From: Thermoleophilia bacterium
Lineage (GTDB): Bacteria > Actinomycetota > Thermoleophilia > UBA2241
Length of the DNA stretch: 64,000 nt
NCBI GenBank assembly: GCA_041393415.1
Contig: JAWKKE010000001.1
Location: 930,001 to 994,000 of the forward strand
Direction: 5' to 3'
Shown in pieces: positions 43,909-53,312 of the stretch; the stretch's first letter is position 1; every line of letters starts with the position of its first letter. Under the pieces are notes generated by a model. The model was not told where the DNA came from and ran no database searches. It saw only the letters and a program-made list of their open reading frames with translations. The translations under genes were made by a program, and so were the position numbers.

Positions 43909-44293
43909 GTTCGCTACTATAGTCGTAGCATCGCCCGCCCTGGGTCGCGTGCGATCCTCGAGCTGGCGAGTCGCCGTCGTCGTCGCAACATCTCCGTTAC
44001 CGGTGGCAGCGTCCACATGGGGGAGCGACAGGAGGGAAGGCCCGTGAATCTGCTCGTGGCGAGCGCGACGGCTTGATCGCGAGCCGACTGTGTTGGGGAC
44101 GGGGCAATGACAACGCGTCGATCGCTCCCGCGGCTTAGGAGGGTGCTGGGAGACCAATCCGGCTGACTGTCGGGTCGAGCCACTGCATCCGCCTCCTATA
44201 TCGGCGGCGACTTGAGATTCCAACAGGGGTCCGTGAACAAGTGTTGCCGCCGACGACGACGTGCGCACCTAGAACCCGTCGTGCGGAGGTCGG
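43909..44293. other. Spacer between IS3 and the UPF0182 gene
   Basis: About 385 bp. It starts with the right copy of the GTT duplication. ORFs on the minus strand (about 44268 downward) are Arg/Ser-rich with no recognisable domain or ribosome site. I see no RNA gene or terminator here. Confidence 0.4.
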
Positions 44294-47209
44294 CTAGCGA
44301 AGCTTCTCGAGCTGTTGGAGCGTTGCCTGCAGCGCCTCGACTTGGCGACCGTACTCGGCGAAGTCTCCGTCCTTGAGCGCGGCCTGGGCCGCCTCAAACT
44401 CGTCGTTCGCGCGCGCAATGAGGCGGCGCACGGCGGCACTGATCTCGCCACCGTCGCTGGTGCCATCGCCGCCATCACCAGCCGTGGCGCCATCGTCCTC
44501 GACTTGCTGCCCAAACGCTGCCGCGAGCGCCTCACCGAGCGTCGGCTCCATGGCGACAAACTGCTGAACATCGTTCTCGCCCTCCACACCGGGGGCACGG
44601 TAGAAGACGATGACGCGCTTGAGCTGCGGCAACTGCGTCTGTTGCGACTGAAGGTACAGCGGCTGTACGTACAGCAACTGGTCTTCGATGGGCACCACGA
44701 GGAGGCTTCCCATAACCACCTCCGAGCCCTGCTGATCCCACAACGTACGCTGCGCGGCGATTTCGGGATCCTGATTGATGAAGCCCTCCACCTGCGCAGG
44801 ACCAACCACGGTCGTACTCTCGGAGAATCGGATGTTCACGATCTCACCGTAGTGAGGCGAATCCGAACGTGCTCCGAGCCAGCTGATCATGTTAGTGCGC
44901 CCGTTGGGCACAAACGGCAGCATCTGGAGGAATTCGACGTTATTCTCGTTTGGCAGGCGCATGATCACATAGAGCGCTGGCATCACGCCCTCGCCGCCCT
45001 GGTTGGGATCGCCCGGAATCTCCCACTGATCGCCCTTGTTGTAGAGCACATCTGGGCTCTCGACATGGTACGTAGCGTAGACGTTGGACTGTATGCGAAA
45101 GATACCCTCCGGGTAGCGCACATGAGCCATGAGCTCGTCGGGCATCTCAGACCCGTCTGTGAAGAGGTCCGGAAATGCGTTGCGATAGGCGCGTAGTAGC
45201 GGGTCTTGGTCGTCAACCACGTAGAACTTCATCTCGCCGTTGTAGGCGTCGACAACAACCTTGACCGAATTGCGGATGTAATTGACGCCAGACTCCGGGG
45301 TGGAGTACGGGTACAGAGAGGTGACTGTATACGCATCCATCATCCACCACAGTCTGCCGTCTGAGATGATCATGTACGGATCGCTGTCCAGACGCAAGAA
45401 AGGAGCCGCTGCGCGCACGCGATCGGTGATGTTGTTGCGAATGATGATCCGGCTTTCGCTATTGAGCGAGGAGGTAGTGAAGAACTTGATCGTCCCGAAC
45501 TCGGCCGAGAAGGCGAGTCGATTGAAGAGCGGCGCAACGCTGATACCGCCAGTTCCGTCGTACTCCCGGAAGACGTCGCCCGACTTTCCCGGATAGTCAA
45601 ACTCATCCTCATCGGTCTTAACGAGCGTGTAGCTGGTGCCGCGTTCGCCGTAGTAGATGCGCGGCTCCGTGATCTCGAGGCCTTTCACGCTGCGTGGCGG
45701 GACATCCTGCACCAGGAAGTCCGGCGAGCCGTCCTTGGTCACCTGATTCACGGCTGACATCGCCACGCCAAAGCCGTGGGTGTAGGTGATGTGCTGATTC
45801 ACCCAGGTCTGTGCCGCGGCGGGAAGTCCCTCGATGTTGAGCTCTCTGGCCGCCAACATCGTCTGTCTGTACACGCCGTTGATCGTGTAGCGGTCCACGT
45901 CTGAGTCGACGAAGATGTAATACGGACGCAGCCCCTGCAACTGACGATAGCTCGTAGTGAGGACCGTCGGATCCCAGAGACGAATGTTGCGCAGCGTGGG
46001 CGCATTGCGGTCGAGCTTCTCCACAGTGAGCGGCGACTCCGCGGCGAGTGACTCCGCCGTAATCTTGTCGAGATCGTACGCAGCTCTCGTCGCCTCCATG
46101 TTGTAGCCGATGTACTCGCGCTCCTTGGAGAGCTGATTTGGGTTCACAACCAACGACTGGTAGGCAACAGGCACAATCCCTCGCACAACGATCAAGACGG
46201 CGATCCAGATTGGAATCGCGAGAAGCCACCAGCGGCGTCGACGCCACACGTTCCAGATAAGCAAACCGGCTAGTGCGAACGCCACCACCAAGGTCACCCG
46301 CGCCATCAGCAGACGGACATTGATGTCTGTATTCCCGGCCCCATACACGACCCCGGCGGTGGAATAGAGCAGATTCCAACCCCAGAACAACTGGCCGACG
46401 CCGACTAGGATGAAGATTGCGGCAAGAATCGCCGAGACGTGCGCAATCGCCCGTCCACCCGGACGAAGGCTGACCTTCGGAATCCTCGGAATCTCAACGC
46501 CTTGGACACGGCGTCCGAAGGGCGAAGGTATGCCGCCGCCATCGTTGGTGTCGCCCTCCTTCTCGCCGCCGCCTTCCGCTTGCGGAGCAGCCGTGTACTC
46601 CACGCCGCCCATCAAGAGGTGGACAATTGCAGCAAGGACGAGCGAGGCGATCAAGGCGCTCATCAGCCATCCGTGAAGAGCCTCCCAGAACGGTAGCGCG
46701 AAGATGTAGAACCCTGCGTCGCGACCAAAGATTGGGTCGACCGCGCCGAACGAAGTCCGATTCAGGAAGAGCAGAATCGTCTGCCAACGGTCCGCGGCGG
46801 CGATTGCGGCGAAGACGGCAACGAGCACACAGACGCCCCAACTGCCGAGAGCGACATACCGTCGGAAGGAATCGCTGCGCGGCTCAAGGAGCTCACCGTT
46901 GGCCGTCGCCCGGTATCCGGGAGCGAGCCGTCGCGCAAGCTCGACGTTCAGCCCCGTAACGACGAGGAAGAGAAGGAACACAAGCGCGAAGGCGATGACC
47001 TCCCACGTCAACCGGGTCCAGAACACGGATCGATAGTCGACCTCGCCAAACCAGAGCCAATCGATATACAGGCCAAGCAACCTGGCGGCGAAACCCAACA
47101 GGATCGCAACCGCAGCGGCGGCGCCAGCGATCGCCACTCGACGGCGCGTGCGCCCGCGACGGGATCCCGAAGACGCGGCGCGCGGCGAAAACGGGCGTAC
47201 GTTATCCAT
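44294..47209 (-). CDS. UPF0182 family large membrane protein
   Basis: 971 residues from ATG 47209. About seven hydrophobic segments occupy the first 330 residues (AIAGAAAAVAILLGFAARLLG, YIDWLWFGEVDYRSVFWTRL, EVIAFALVFLLFLVV and later ones). A long extracytoplasmic domain follows with family motifs TYTHGFGVAMSAVNQV, EPRIYYGERGTSYTLV and DAYTVTSLYPYST, and an acidic, glutamine-rich C-terminus. The family (COG1615) is common in Actinomycetota and cyanobacteria and its function is unknown. It is a single gene with long spacers on both sides. CATACT about ten bases before the ATG and the absence of a Shine-Dalgarno hint at a leaderless transcript. Confidence 0.92.
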   Translation of the reverse strand: MDNVRPFSPRAASSGSRRGRTRRRVAIAGAAAAVAILLGFAARLLGLYIDWLWFGEVDYRSVFWTRLTWEVIAFALVFLLFLVVTGLNVELARRLAPGYRATANGELLEPRSDSFRRYVALGSWGVCVLVAVFAAIAAADRWQTILLFLNRTSFGAVDPIFGRDAGFYIFALPFWEALHGWLMSALIASLVLAAIVHLLMGGVEYTAAPQAEGGGEKEGDTNDGGGIPSPFGRRVQGVEIPRIPKVSLRPGGRAIAHVSAILAAIFILVGVGQLFWGWNLLYSTAGVVYGAGNTDINVRLLMARVTLVVAFALAGLLIWNVWRRRRWWLLAIPIWIAVLIVVRGIVPVAYQSLVVNPNQLSKEREYIGYNMEATRAAYDLDKITAESLAAESPLTVEKLDRNAPTLRNIRLWDPTVLTTSYRQLQGLRPYYIFVDSDVDRYTINGVYRQTMLAARELNIEGLPAAAQTWVNQHITYTHGFGVAMSAVNQVTKDGSPDFLVQDVPPRSVKGLEITEPRIYYGERGTSYTLVKTDEDEFDYPGKSGDVFREYDGTGGISVAPLFNRLAFSAEFGTIKFFTTSSLNSESRIIIRNNITDRVRAAAPFLRLDSDPYMIISDGRLWWMMDAYTVTSLYPYSTPESGVNYIRNSVKVVVDAYNGEMKFYVVDDQDPLLRAYRNAFPDLFTDGSEMPDELMAHVRYPEGIFRIQSNVYATYHVESPDVLYNKGDQWEIPGDPNQGGEGVMPALYVIMRLPNENNVEFLQMLPFVPNGRTNMISWLGARSDSPHYGEIVNIRFSESTTVVGPAQVEGFINQDPEIAAQRTLWDQQGSEVVMGSLLVVPIEDQLLYVQPLYLQSQQTQLPQLKRVIVFYRAPGVEGENDVQQFVAMEPTLGEALAAAFGQQVEDDGATAGDGGDGTSDGGEISAAVRRLIARANDEFEAAQAALKDGDFAEYGRQVEALQATLQQLEKLR

Positions 47210-47653
47210 GATGGCAGTATGTCACATGGCCGCCCGCCCCACACCGAGCCGACACATGAGCTATCACTCGGACGCTGCTGGCACCTTGGGAGGGGGGGCT
47301 GGGCCGCGGCGATCGAGGTTCTCGTCCGCCGCGGCCCATGTTTGGAGCCACGACACCCGGGTGCTGGAGGCTCACCCGGAAGAGCGGACCTTGTTGGCTC
47401 AGTGGGGGCGCACTGTTATGTAGCCAGGTCCTGAGCGGCCGGGGGGGCGACCGCGTCGTTGACTTCTTGTAAGCCATTGTGCCCGCGGATTATGAAGTCC
47501 GTGTTGCGTCGCCATTGAGGAAGATGATGCGTTGTTGGGTGTGCCCTTTGCGCCACAGAGCACTCCTCACGCGCGCAGAGGTGTGATCACCGCCATTCAG
47601 GGCTATCCTGCTAACAGCGGCAACGGCCGTCGGAAGGCAAGAGGAGCAGGGTT
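47210..47653. other. Divergent intergenic region with a strong inverted repeat
   Basis: 444 bp between the divergent UPF0182 and XpaC-like genes. No convincing ORF. It holds G-rich tracts (near 47290 and 47440) and the perfect 12-bp hairpin listed separately. Promoters for both genes are expected here but no clear -35/-10 pair is visible. Confidence 0.5.
47300..47338. repeat. Perfect 12-bp inverted repeat (hairpin)
   Basis: TGGGCCGCGGCG at 47300-47311 is repeated as CGCCGCGGCCCA at 47327-47338, with a 15-base spacer that itself contains GAG/CTC. It could be a very stable RNA hairpin or a protein-binding palindrome. There is no T tract on either side. Confidence 0.8.
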
Positions 47654-48628
47654 ATGCCTTTGGGAGGCTACTGCAGCGTTTGCGACCGGTGGGTCTGGCT
47701 CACGCCATACGGCGAATGCCAGTATGGCCACCCTGCGTCGAGTGTCCGGGATGTGCAACAACTGGCACCGCAAACACACGCCCTCGCAACGGTCGACACG
47801 CCTCCTCCAACTGCCCGCCGTGCGCGCTTTCGGTGGTGGTGGCGGCATTCGCTCTGGATCGCGTGGACCTTCACAGGCGGACTCGCGAACTGGCTCGCCT
47901 TCGTCTACATCGGCGTGCGTGCTCGGCACCTGCCGTGGGCGCTCGCGGGGTTTGCCTACCTACTGCCGCTGGTCGCAACAATCCTCGCGATCGGCACGCC
48001 GTATCTTCAGATCGCAATCGCCGTGCAGTTCGTGGTCTCGGCCATCAGCGTCGCCAATGCCCTCTACTGGCGCCCGTACTACCGGGCAATCATGTTTGGC
48101 GACGCGTCGCCGCGCTCGCTGCCGGCACCGCCACAGCCTCCCCCTCTCCTCGCGGCCAGCGAACGACCCGCCTTGCCGAAGGGCATCGACGAAGCCGCCG
48201 CGGAGGTGTTGCGACCTGCACGTGCCCAGATCGATACTCTCCTCGAGCACGCGTCGGCAATCGGAAAGGCGGATATCCGAGATGAGGTCGTCGCTCTCTG
48301 CCGCACAGCGGACCAGATTGTCGGAGAGCTCGCCAAGCACCCGCACAAAGTCGCGGCGGCAAGGAGCTTCCTGACCTACTACCTCGATGCCGCCGCACGA
48401 ATTGTCGACGGTTACGTCTATCTGTTGCGGCGGGACTCATCCGCGCCCGAAATCACCAAGACTGTCGCGCGTGCGGAAGACTCGCTGCGCGTCGTGCAGC
48501 AGGCTTTCGATCGCCAGCTGGCAGGGGTCCTGGAGGACCGCGCCCTCGATCTTGACAGCGAGATCGAGCTTCTCGAGCGAACGGTTCGCAACGACACGAT
48601 GTACACCCAAACAGGGGAGCAGACATGA
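47654..48628 (+). CDS. XpaC-like protein (5-bromo-4-chloroindolyl phosphate hydrolysis family) with N-terminal zinc-ribbon-like motif
   Basis: 324 residues from ATG 47654. The N-terminus has YCSVCDRWVWLTPYGECQYGH, a zinc-ribbon-like arrangement, then two or three hydrophobic segments (about 65-125). The helical C-terminal region (LPKGIDEAAAEVLRPARAQIDTL, FLTYYLDAAARIVDGY) is the XpaC domain. XpaC-type proteins are regularly coupled with TelA/toxic-anion-resistance proteins, as here: an ATGA overlap joins it to the TelA gene. The true biochemical role is unknown. Confidence 0.8.
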   Translation: MPLGGYCSVCDRWVWLTPYGECQYGHPASSVRDVQQLAPQTHALATVDTPPPTARRARFRWWWRHSLWIAWTFTGGLANWLAFVYIGVRARHLPWALAGFAYLLPLVATILAIGTPYLQIAIAVQFVVSAISVANALYWRPYYRAIMFGDASPRSLPAPPQPPPLLAASERPALPKGIDEAAAEVLRPARAQIDTLLEHASAIGKADIRDEVVALCRTADQIVGELAKHPHKVAAARSFLTYYLDAAARIVDGYVYLLRRDSSAPEITKTVARAEDSLRVVQQAFDRQLAGVLEDRALDLDSEIELLERTVRNDTMYTQTGEQT

Positions 48629-49743
48629 GCGATGACCTCCAGCCGCAGGCCCTTGCCCGGACGCCCGACGGACTCCCGCCTCTCGACACAAGCAAGGTCG
48701 ACGAGTTGTCCGCAGCAATAGACGTGACCGATGCCCAGGCTGTCCTCAGTTTTGGACTGCCGGCGCAGAGCCGCATCGCAGGCTTCGCGGACTCGCTCCT
48801 GAGCGATGTCCGCAACAAAGACGCGGGGCTCGGTGGCGAGGCGCTCACAGACCTCCTCGGGAAGGTTCGCGAGCTGGATGTCGATGCCCTCGGCGCCGGC
48901 GGGAAGTCGCGACTGCCGCTCTTCGGACGGTTCGCCAACACCTTCGACCGTTTCGCATCCCGCTACCAGAAAGTGGCCAGCAGCATCGACCGCATCGTCG
49001 ATGCCCTCGAGCGTTCACGCATGGCCCTGCTCAAAGACATAACGGTTCTCGACAAGATGTTCGAGCTGAATCTCGACTACATCCGCCAGCTCGACCTCTA
49101 CATTGCCGCCGGCGAGAAGACCCTGCGGGAGCTGTCGACATCCAAGATCCCTGCGCTCGAAGCCGCCGTTGCCGCAAGCGAGGATGTGATGGCTGCGCAG
49201 CAGCTTGCAGACCTCCGGCAGGCTGCAGGCCGTTTCGAGCGCAGGATCCACGACCTCAAGCTCACGCGCATGGTCGCCATCCAGACGGCGCCGCAGATCC
49301 GTCTCATCCAGAGCAATGATCAGAACCTGGTGGAAAAGATCCAGACTTCGATCCTGACGACGCTGCCCCTGTGGAAGAACCAGATTGTGATCGCCATCAG
49401 CCTCTACCGACAGCAAAACGCTGTGGAGCTTCAGAAGCAGGTGACGGATACGACCAACGAGCTACTGGCAAAGAACGCCGAACTGCTCCGCACAGGCTCG
49501 GCAAAGGTCGCTCGGGAGACCGAACGCGGCGTGGTCGACATAGAGACGTTGCGCAAGGTGAACACCGATCTCGTCGCGACACTGGAAGAGACAATCCGCA
49601 TTCAGGACGAGGGCCGCTCCAAGCGCCGCGAGGCGGAGGCCGAGATCACCCGACTCCAGGCCGACCTGCGCCATAAGCTCATCGAGCTGCGAGCTCAGGA
49701 ACCAGGGCTGGGCACCAGCGCGCCACCGACACTCAAGGGCTAA
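48625..49743 (+). CDS. Toxic anion resistance protein (TelA family)
   Basis: 372 residues from ATG 48625. Family features: SFGLPAQSRIAGFADSLLSDVRNKD, LPLFGRFANTFDRFASRYQKV, RMALLKDITVLDKMFELNLDYIRQLDLYIAAGE, and WKNQIVIAISLYRQQNAVELQ, in a long all-helical protein. TelA homologues are linked to tellurite, lantibiotic or envelope-antibiotic tolerance; the mechanism is unclear. No signal peptide. It is co-translated with the XpaC-like gene. Confidence 0.92.
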   Translation: MSDDLQPQALARTPDGLPPLDTSKVDELSAAIDVTDAQAVLSFGLPAQSRIAGFADSLLSDVRNKDAGLGGEALTDLLGKVRELDVDALGAGGKSRLPLFGRFANTFDRFASRYQKVASSIDRIVDALERSRMALLKDITVLDKMFELNLDYIRQLDLYIAAGEKTLRELSTSKIPALEAAVAASEDVMAAQQLADLRQAAGRFERRIHDLKLTRMVAIQTAPQIRLIQSNDQNLVEKIQTSILTTLPLWKNQIVIAISLYRQQNAVELQKQVTDTTNELLAKNAELLRTGSAKVARETERGVVDIETLRKVNTDLVATLEETIRIQDEGRSKRREAEAEITRLQADLRHKLIELRAQEPGLGTSAPPTLKG

Positions 49744-49906
49744 GCCGTTCGTCGTCGTCACGCTGCGAAATGGACACGCGGTGCTGGCGGCCACTGACCG
49801 CTGCGCAACGTCCGACGGTCCTCTCGACCGAGCGCACGGATCTCTTGCGATCGACCGTCATCCAACCACGGTTTGTGAAGCCACAGCATCGGGGACCTGA
49901 TTACCG

Positions 49907-49934
49907 TGGGATCACCCCACGAACCGTGATCCCA
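49907..49934. repeat. 9-bp perfect inverted repeat between telA and the PRC-barrel gene
   Basis: TGGGATCAC (49907-49915) pairs with GTGATCCCA (49926-49934) across a ten-base spacer. It could be an I-shaped terminator of the xpaC-telA operon or an operator of the next gene; no T run follows. Confidence 0.6.
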
Positions 49935-49988
49935 GGCGAGTCGCGGCGTCATCCCTCAATGACGAGCGCCGCAGAAGGAGTTGGAGTG

Positions 49989-50402
49989 ATGACAGACGCA
50001 GTGAATAGAGAGACCGTCGACGCCGACGAGTCCACAATTGGAGAGCGCTCCCTGCCGCCAATCGACGTCCGCCGCTGGCAGGGAGAGTGGGTCTTCGACG
50101 AAACCGGTGAGGTCGTTGGCCGCATCGCCGATGTGCTCGTCGACGCCGAAACCAAGCCCCGATGGCTGGTCTTGAGTTTCGGGGCGTTTCTCCACGAAGA
50201 CCGCATCATCCCGGTCTTCGACATCAGGAGGGGCACGCACGGCTTCATCCTGTCTTACGCAAAGGACCTGGTTCATCGGGCGCCCGTAGTGAGTGTCGAG
50301 AGCATGTCCGACGACGAAGAGCGGCGGCTCTACTCATACTGGTGCTCCGCTCAGTCGACTGAGATGCCGCGCGCGTGCACCTTGCTCTCCCGCGCTGCCT
50401 GA
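49989..50402 (+). CDS. PRC-barrel domain protein
   Basis: 137 residues from ATG 49989, with GGAGTTGGAG immediately upstream; the frame is open to 49770 but without family sequence. The central part GEWVFDETGEVVGRIADVLVDAETKPRWLVLSFG is a PRC-barrel, a small beta-barrel found alone in stress-related and photosynthetic-reaction-centre-like proteins. The C-terminal VSVESMSDDEERRLYSYW also fits such proteins. No signal or membrane segment. Function unknown. Confidence 0.8.
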   Translation: MTDAVNRETVDADESTIGERSLPPIDVRRWQGEWVFDETGEVVGRIADVLVDAETKPRWLVLSFGAFLHEDRIIPVFDIRRGTHGFILSYAKDLVHRAPVVSVESMSDDEERRLYSYWCSAQSTEMPRACTLLSRAA

Positions 50403-50731
50403 GGAGACAAGCTCGGGCCAGCAACCCGACGCAGGCTCATTTCCCGAAGGCGGCAGTGCACACCGGCACCGCCGCCTTCGTGTCTACGATGTTCATGAGC
50501 ACGCAAACTACCCGCCCGCGCAAGGACATGCGCGATCTGCTTCACAACACAGGCAAGAACGACATGGTCACCACACTCAATCAAGTCCCCAAGCCGCAGC
50601 GCAGCGATGCCGCAGCGATGCCCTCGAGAAGGCTGCTGCATGAGTGACGAAGCAGAACGCGGTTGGGAGCAGTGCTGTGATCCGTGGAGCGCCGCACTAG
50701 TCGGCTGAGAAGGTGGGACGGAGGCACCAGC
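50403..50731. other. Spacer with possible short ORF
   Basis: About 330 bp. A 50-codon plus-strand ORF from ATG 50495 to 50647 (MSTQTTRPRKDMRDLLHN at its start) is conceivable, but has no ribosome site and no recognisable homologue. No other element seen. Confidence 0.3.
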
Positions 50732-52648
50732 TTGAGCGACCCCGCTGAACTGCGCTTTTCTCCAAGGCCCAATCGTGCGCACGAGATCGAGTGGCGAACC
50801 TGGAGTGAGGATGTGTTCGCCGAAGCACGTCGGACGAGCCGGCCGATCCTGCTGTCGCTGTCGGCTGTGTGGTGTCATTGGTGCCACGTGATGGACGAGA
50901 CGACCTACTCCGATCCGGAGGTCGTGACGACCATCAACCGTGAGTTTGTTCCTGTCCGGGTGGATAACGACAAGCACCCGGACATCAACCGACGGTACAA
51001 CATGGGCGGCTGGCCCACGACCGCGTTTCTCACCGCCAGCGGCGAAGTCATCGCCGGAGCGACGTATGTCCCGCCCGCTCAGATGCTAGCCTCGCTGCGC
51101 CGCATCTCCGACTTCTTCGCCGCAAACCGCGACGCCCTCACTGCGCTCACGCTTGTCGAGAATCCCGCTGTCGTCGACAGCGAGGCGCTGTCAGACGTTC
51201 ACGCTCTAGCTTCGTCGCGCCGGCCGAGTGCGCCCACGAGAGGCCATGAACGTCCGTCACGCGATTTGTTGCTGTCCCTTCCAGACCGAGTCGTGGCCAC
51301 CGCGGTCGGCGCCGCCGATCCCGTCTACGGCGGCTTCGGCACTCTGCCCAAGTTCCCGCAGACAGCCGTTCTCGAGCTTCTGGACGCGTACGGAAGGCTG
51401 CATGCAGATGACGATCTCGGACGTGACGCGCAAGCGGTCGTAGCCAGGAGCTTGCGCGCCCTCGTCACATCTCCGATCCGCGATCGCATTGCTGGAGGCT
51501 TCTTCCGCTACGCAACGCAGCGCGATTGGTCGGCGCCCCATTTCGAGAAGATGCTGGAAGACAACGCGCGCATTGCCTACCTGCTCACCGGCGTATGTGC
51601 TTCACGACATGGAAGCAAGACACTCCACGCCATTGACGATGAACTCCACGATTCGGTCGAGCAGGCCGCCGCGGACACGCTGGACTACCTCCTCCTGGTG
51701 CTCCATCGGTCCTCACCGCCATCGTTTGGGGGCAGCCAGGACGCCGACGAGGCGTACTACAGCCGCAACGCCGAGGACCGGCGACGGCACCGGGCACCGT
51801 CCATCGACCCGACGATTATCGTCGACTGGAACGCGTTGGCCGCCCGCGCCCTCCTGAGGGCCGCGTGGCAGTGGAATCGAGTCGACATGCTCGCATCCGG
51901 TCTCGAAGTGCTCGACTTCCTGTGGCAGGCAGCGCGAGGCGCTCACCCGGAGACCGTCGCACACTTCCTCCAACAGGCGGAAGCGCCAACCGACTACATC
52001 CCGCTACTTGTCGATCAGGCGACCCTCGCCAGCGCCTTGCTAGACGCCTACGAGGCAACCGGGCAGCGGCACTTCCGAGCGCGAGCAGAGAGCCTTGTCG
52101 ACTGGTCGCTGGAGCATCTCCGCGCCGCTGACGGACGAATGCTCGATCGCTTCGCAGCGCCGGATCAGAGCGCTGGACTCCTCACTCACCCGGCGCCGGC
52201 AATCGAGGAGAACGCGCTGTTCACCGACACTCTGTGGCGTCTCACGTCCTATGCAGGCGCCCATCACGCACGCATCGCTGAACGACAAGCAGCCGCCTGG
52301 GACATCGCTGCCGCCTGGGAAACCCATGTTGACGGACTCGGAATCGCGGCGGCCGCGTTGGCGTCGGCTGTCCTGCGCGAGCTTAGCGCCCCGCCACACG
52401 TGCGCGTCGTGGGTCCGCGCCAAGCCGGCGCCACGCAATCACTGCATCTGGCCGCTCTTCGAGCACAGCATCCCTTTCGCACGGTGCAGTTGCTCGACCC
52501 GCAGGATCCGGAAGACGCCGCCGACCTCGCGGCAGCCGGCATCGTGCCGATGGCCGAGCCAGCAGCGTTGGTCTGTCGTGGCGAGACTTGCTCGTCACCC
52601 ATGACCGACACCGAGCAGTTGTCGGCTGCACTAGGTACCGTCGTCTAG
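50732..52648 (+). CDS. Thioredoxin-domain (DUF255)/YyaL-family protein
   Basis: 638 residues. TTG 50732 is chosen for a GGAGG seven bases upstream; GTG 50684 has no such site. The N-terminal thioredoxin-like domain has SAVWCHWCHVMDETTYSDPEV and FVPVRVDNDKHPDINRRY, the hallmark of the SSP411/YyaL family. The remainder is an (alpha/alpha)6-toroid with APHFEKMLEDNARIAYLL and GGSQDADEAYY. Function is not established (cellulase/epimerase-like fold). The next gene, a glutaredoxin-like fusion, starts 21 bp after the stop on the same strand, so a redox link is plausible. Confidence 0.9.
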   Translation: MSDPAELRFSPRPNRAHEIEWRTWSEDVFAEARRTSRPILLSLSAVWCHWCHVMDETTYSDPEVVTTINREFVPVRVDNDKHPDINRRYNMGGWPTTAFLTASGEVIAGATYVPPAQMLASLRRISDFFAANRDALTALTLVENPAVVDSEALSDVHALASSRRPSAPTRGHERPSRDLLLSLPDRVVATAVGAADPVYGGFGTLPKFPQTAVLELLDAYGRLHADDDLGRDAQAVVARSLRALVTSPIRDRIAGGFFRYATQRDWSAPHFEKMLEDNARIAYLLTGVCASRHGSKTLHAIDDELHDSVEQAAADTLDYLLLVLHRSSPPSFGGSQDADEAYYSRNAEDRRRHRAPSIDPTIIVDWNALAARALLRAAWQWNRVDMLASGLEVLDFLWQAARGAHPETVAHFLQQAEAPTDYIPLLVDQATLASALLDAYEATGQRHFRARAESLVDWSLEHLRAADGRMLDRFAAPDQSAGLLTHPAPAIEENALFTDTLWRLTSYAGAHHARIAERQAAAWDIAAAWETHVDGLGIAAAALASAVLRELSAPPHVRVVGPRQAGATQSLHLAALRAQHPFRTVQLLDPQDPEDAADLAAAGIVPMAEPAALVCRGETCSSPMTDTEQLSAALGTVV

Positions 52649-52669
52649 ATGGCCTTACCAGGAGGATTC

Positions 52670-53305
52670 ATGCTCACGCTCTACCATGTCGAGTGGTGTC
52701 CGTCATGCCACACTGTTCGTCAGGTGCTGACCGAGCTCGGCCTTGCCTACACCTCGGTCAACGTCCCGTACGCGCGTGACGATCGCGCGGAGGTCATCGC
52801 AGTCTCCGGCCAGGCCAGTGTTCCGGTCTTGCTGGATGGCGACCGCGTTCTCTCTGACACATCGGCAATAGTCGCGCATCTTCGTGCGAGCTACGCAAGA
52901 CCGAACGATGCAGCCGAGCACGCCCGGGCCGGCGCTTGGCGGTTTTCCGCTCAACTCTCCGTCTCGCCGACTGCCGCCGCCAGCCAACTGCGCACCCTGC
53001 TCGAGCAGCGCGGCTTTCGCATACTCAGCGAGACCGCGGGGCCGGACATCAACGAGACCATGTCTCGAGACTACGTCATCCTCGCCGCCGTGTTGCCGCT
53101 CGTCGCTGCCGCCGTCGTCGACAGCGATTCCCGCGCTCCAGGCGGTGTGCTCGTGCCGTTGTCGATTGCGCCGACTGCGGCAGGCGGAAGCACAGTGGCG
53201 GCCGCGGACCCGGTGGGCCAGGTATGGCTCTTCGCGAATGCACCCCTGCGCAAGACAGTTGCAGTCGCGAAGCGCCACCTCGCCGAGATCTTCGCCTCGC
53301 TCTGA
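52670..53305 (+). CDS. Glutaredoxin-like domain fused to a DUF302-like domain
   Basis: 211 residues from ATG 52670, with GGAGG upstream. The N-terminal 80 residues form a glutaredoxin/GST-N fold: MLTLYHVEWCPSCHTVRQVL (CxxC at 10 and 13), cis-Pro region SVPVLLDGDRVLSDTSAIV. The C-terminal 120 residues (from about SAQLSVSPTAAASQLRTLLEQRGF to AVAKRHLAEIF) resemble DUF302, a small domain of unknown function. The fusion suggests a thiol-redox role acting on a DUF302 ligand. Recognition of DUF302 is by pattern only and should be treated as provisional. Confidence 0.72.
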   Translation: MLTLYHVEWCPSCHTVRQVLTELGLAYTSVNVPYARDDRAEVIAVSGQASVPVLLDGDRVLSDTSAIVAHLRASYARPNDAAEHARAGAWRFSAQLSVSPTAAASQLRTLLEQRGFRILSETAGPDINETMSRDYVILAAVLPLVAAAVVDSDSRAPGGVLVPLSIAPTAAGGSTVAAADPVGQVWLFANAPLRKTVAVAKRHLAEIFASL

Positions 53306-53312
53306 GCCTTCT

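Noticed and set aside
50375..50647. 90-codon plus-strand ORF after the PRC-barrel gene
   Set aside because: No ribosome site, the first part overlaps the PRC-barrel end, and there is no domain; only the last 50 codons might be a small protein.
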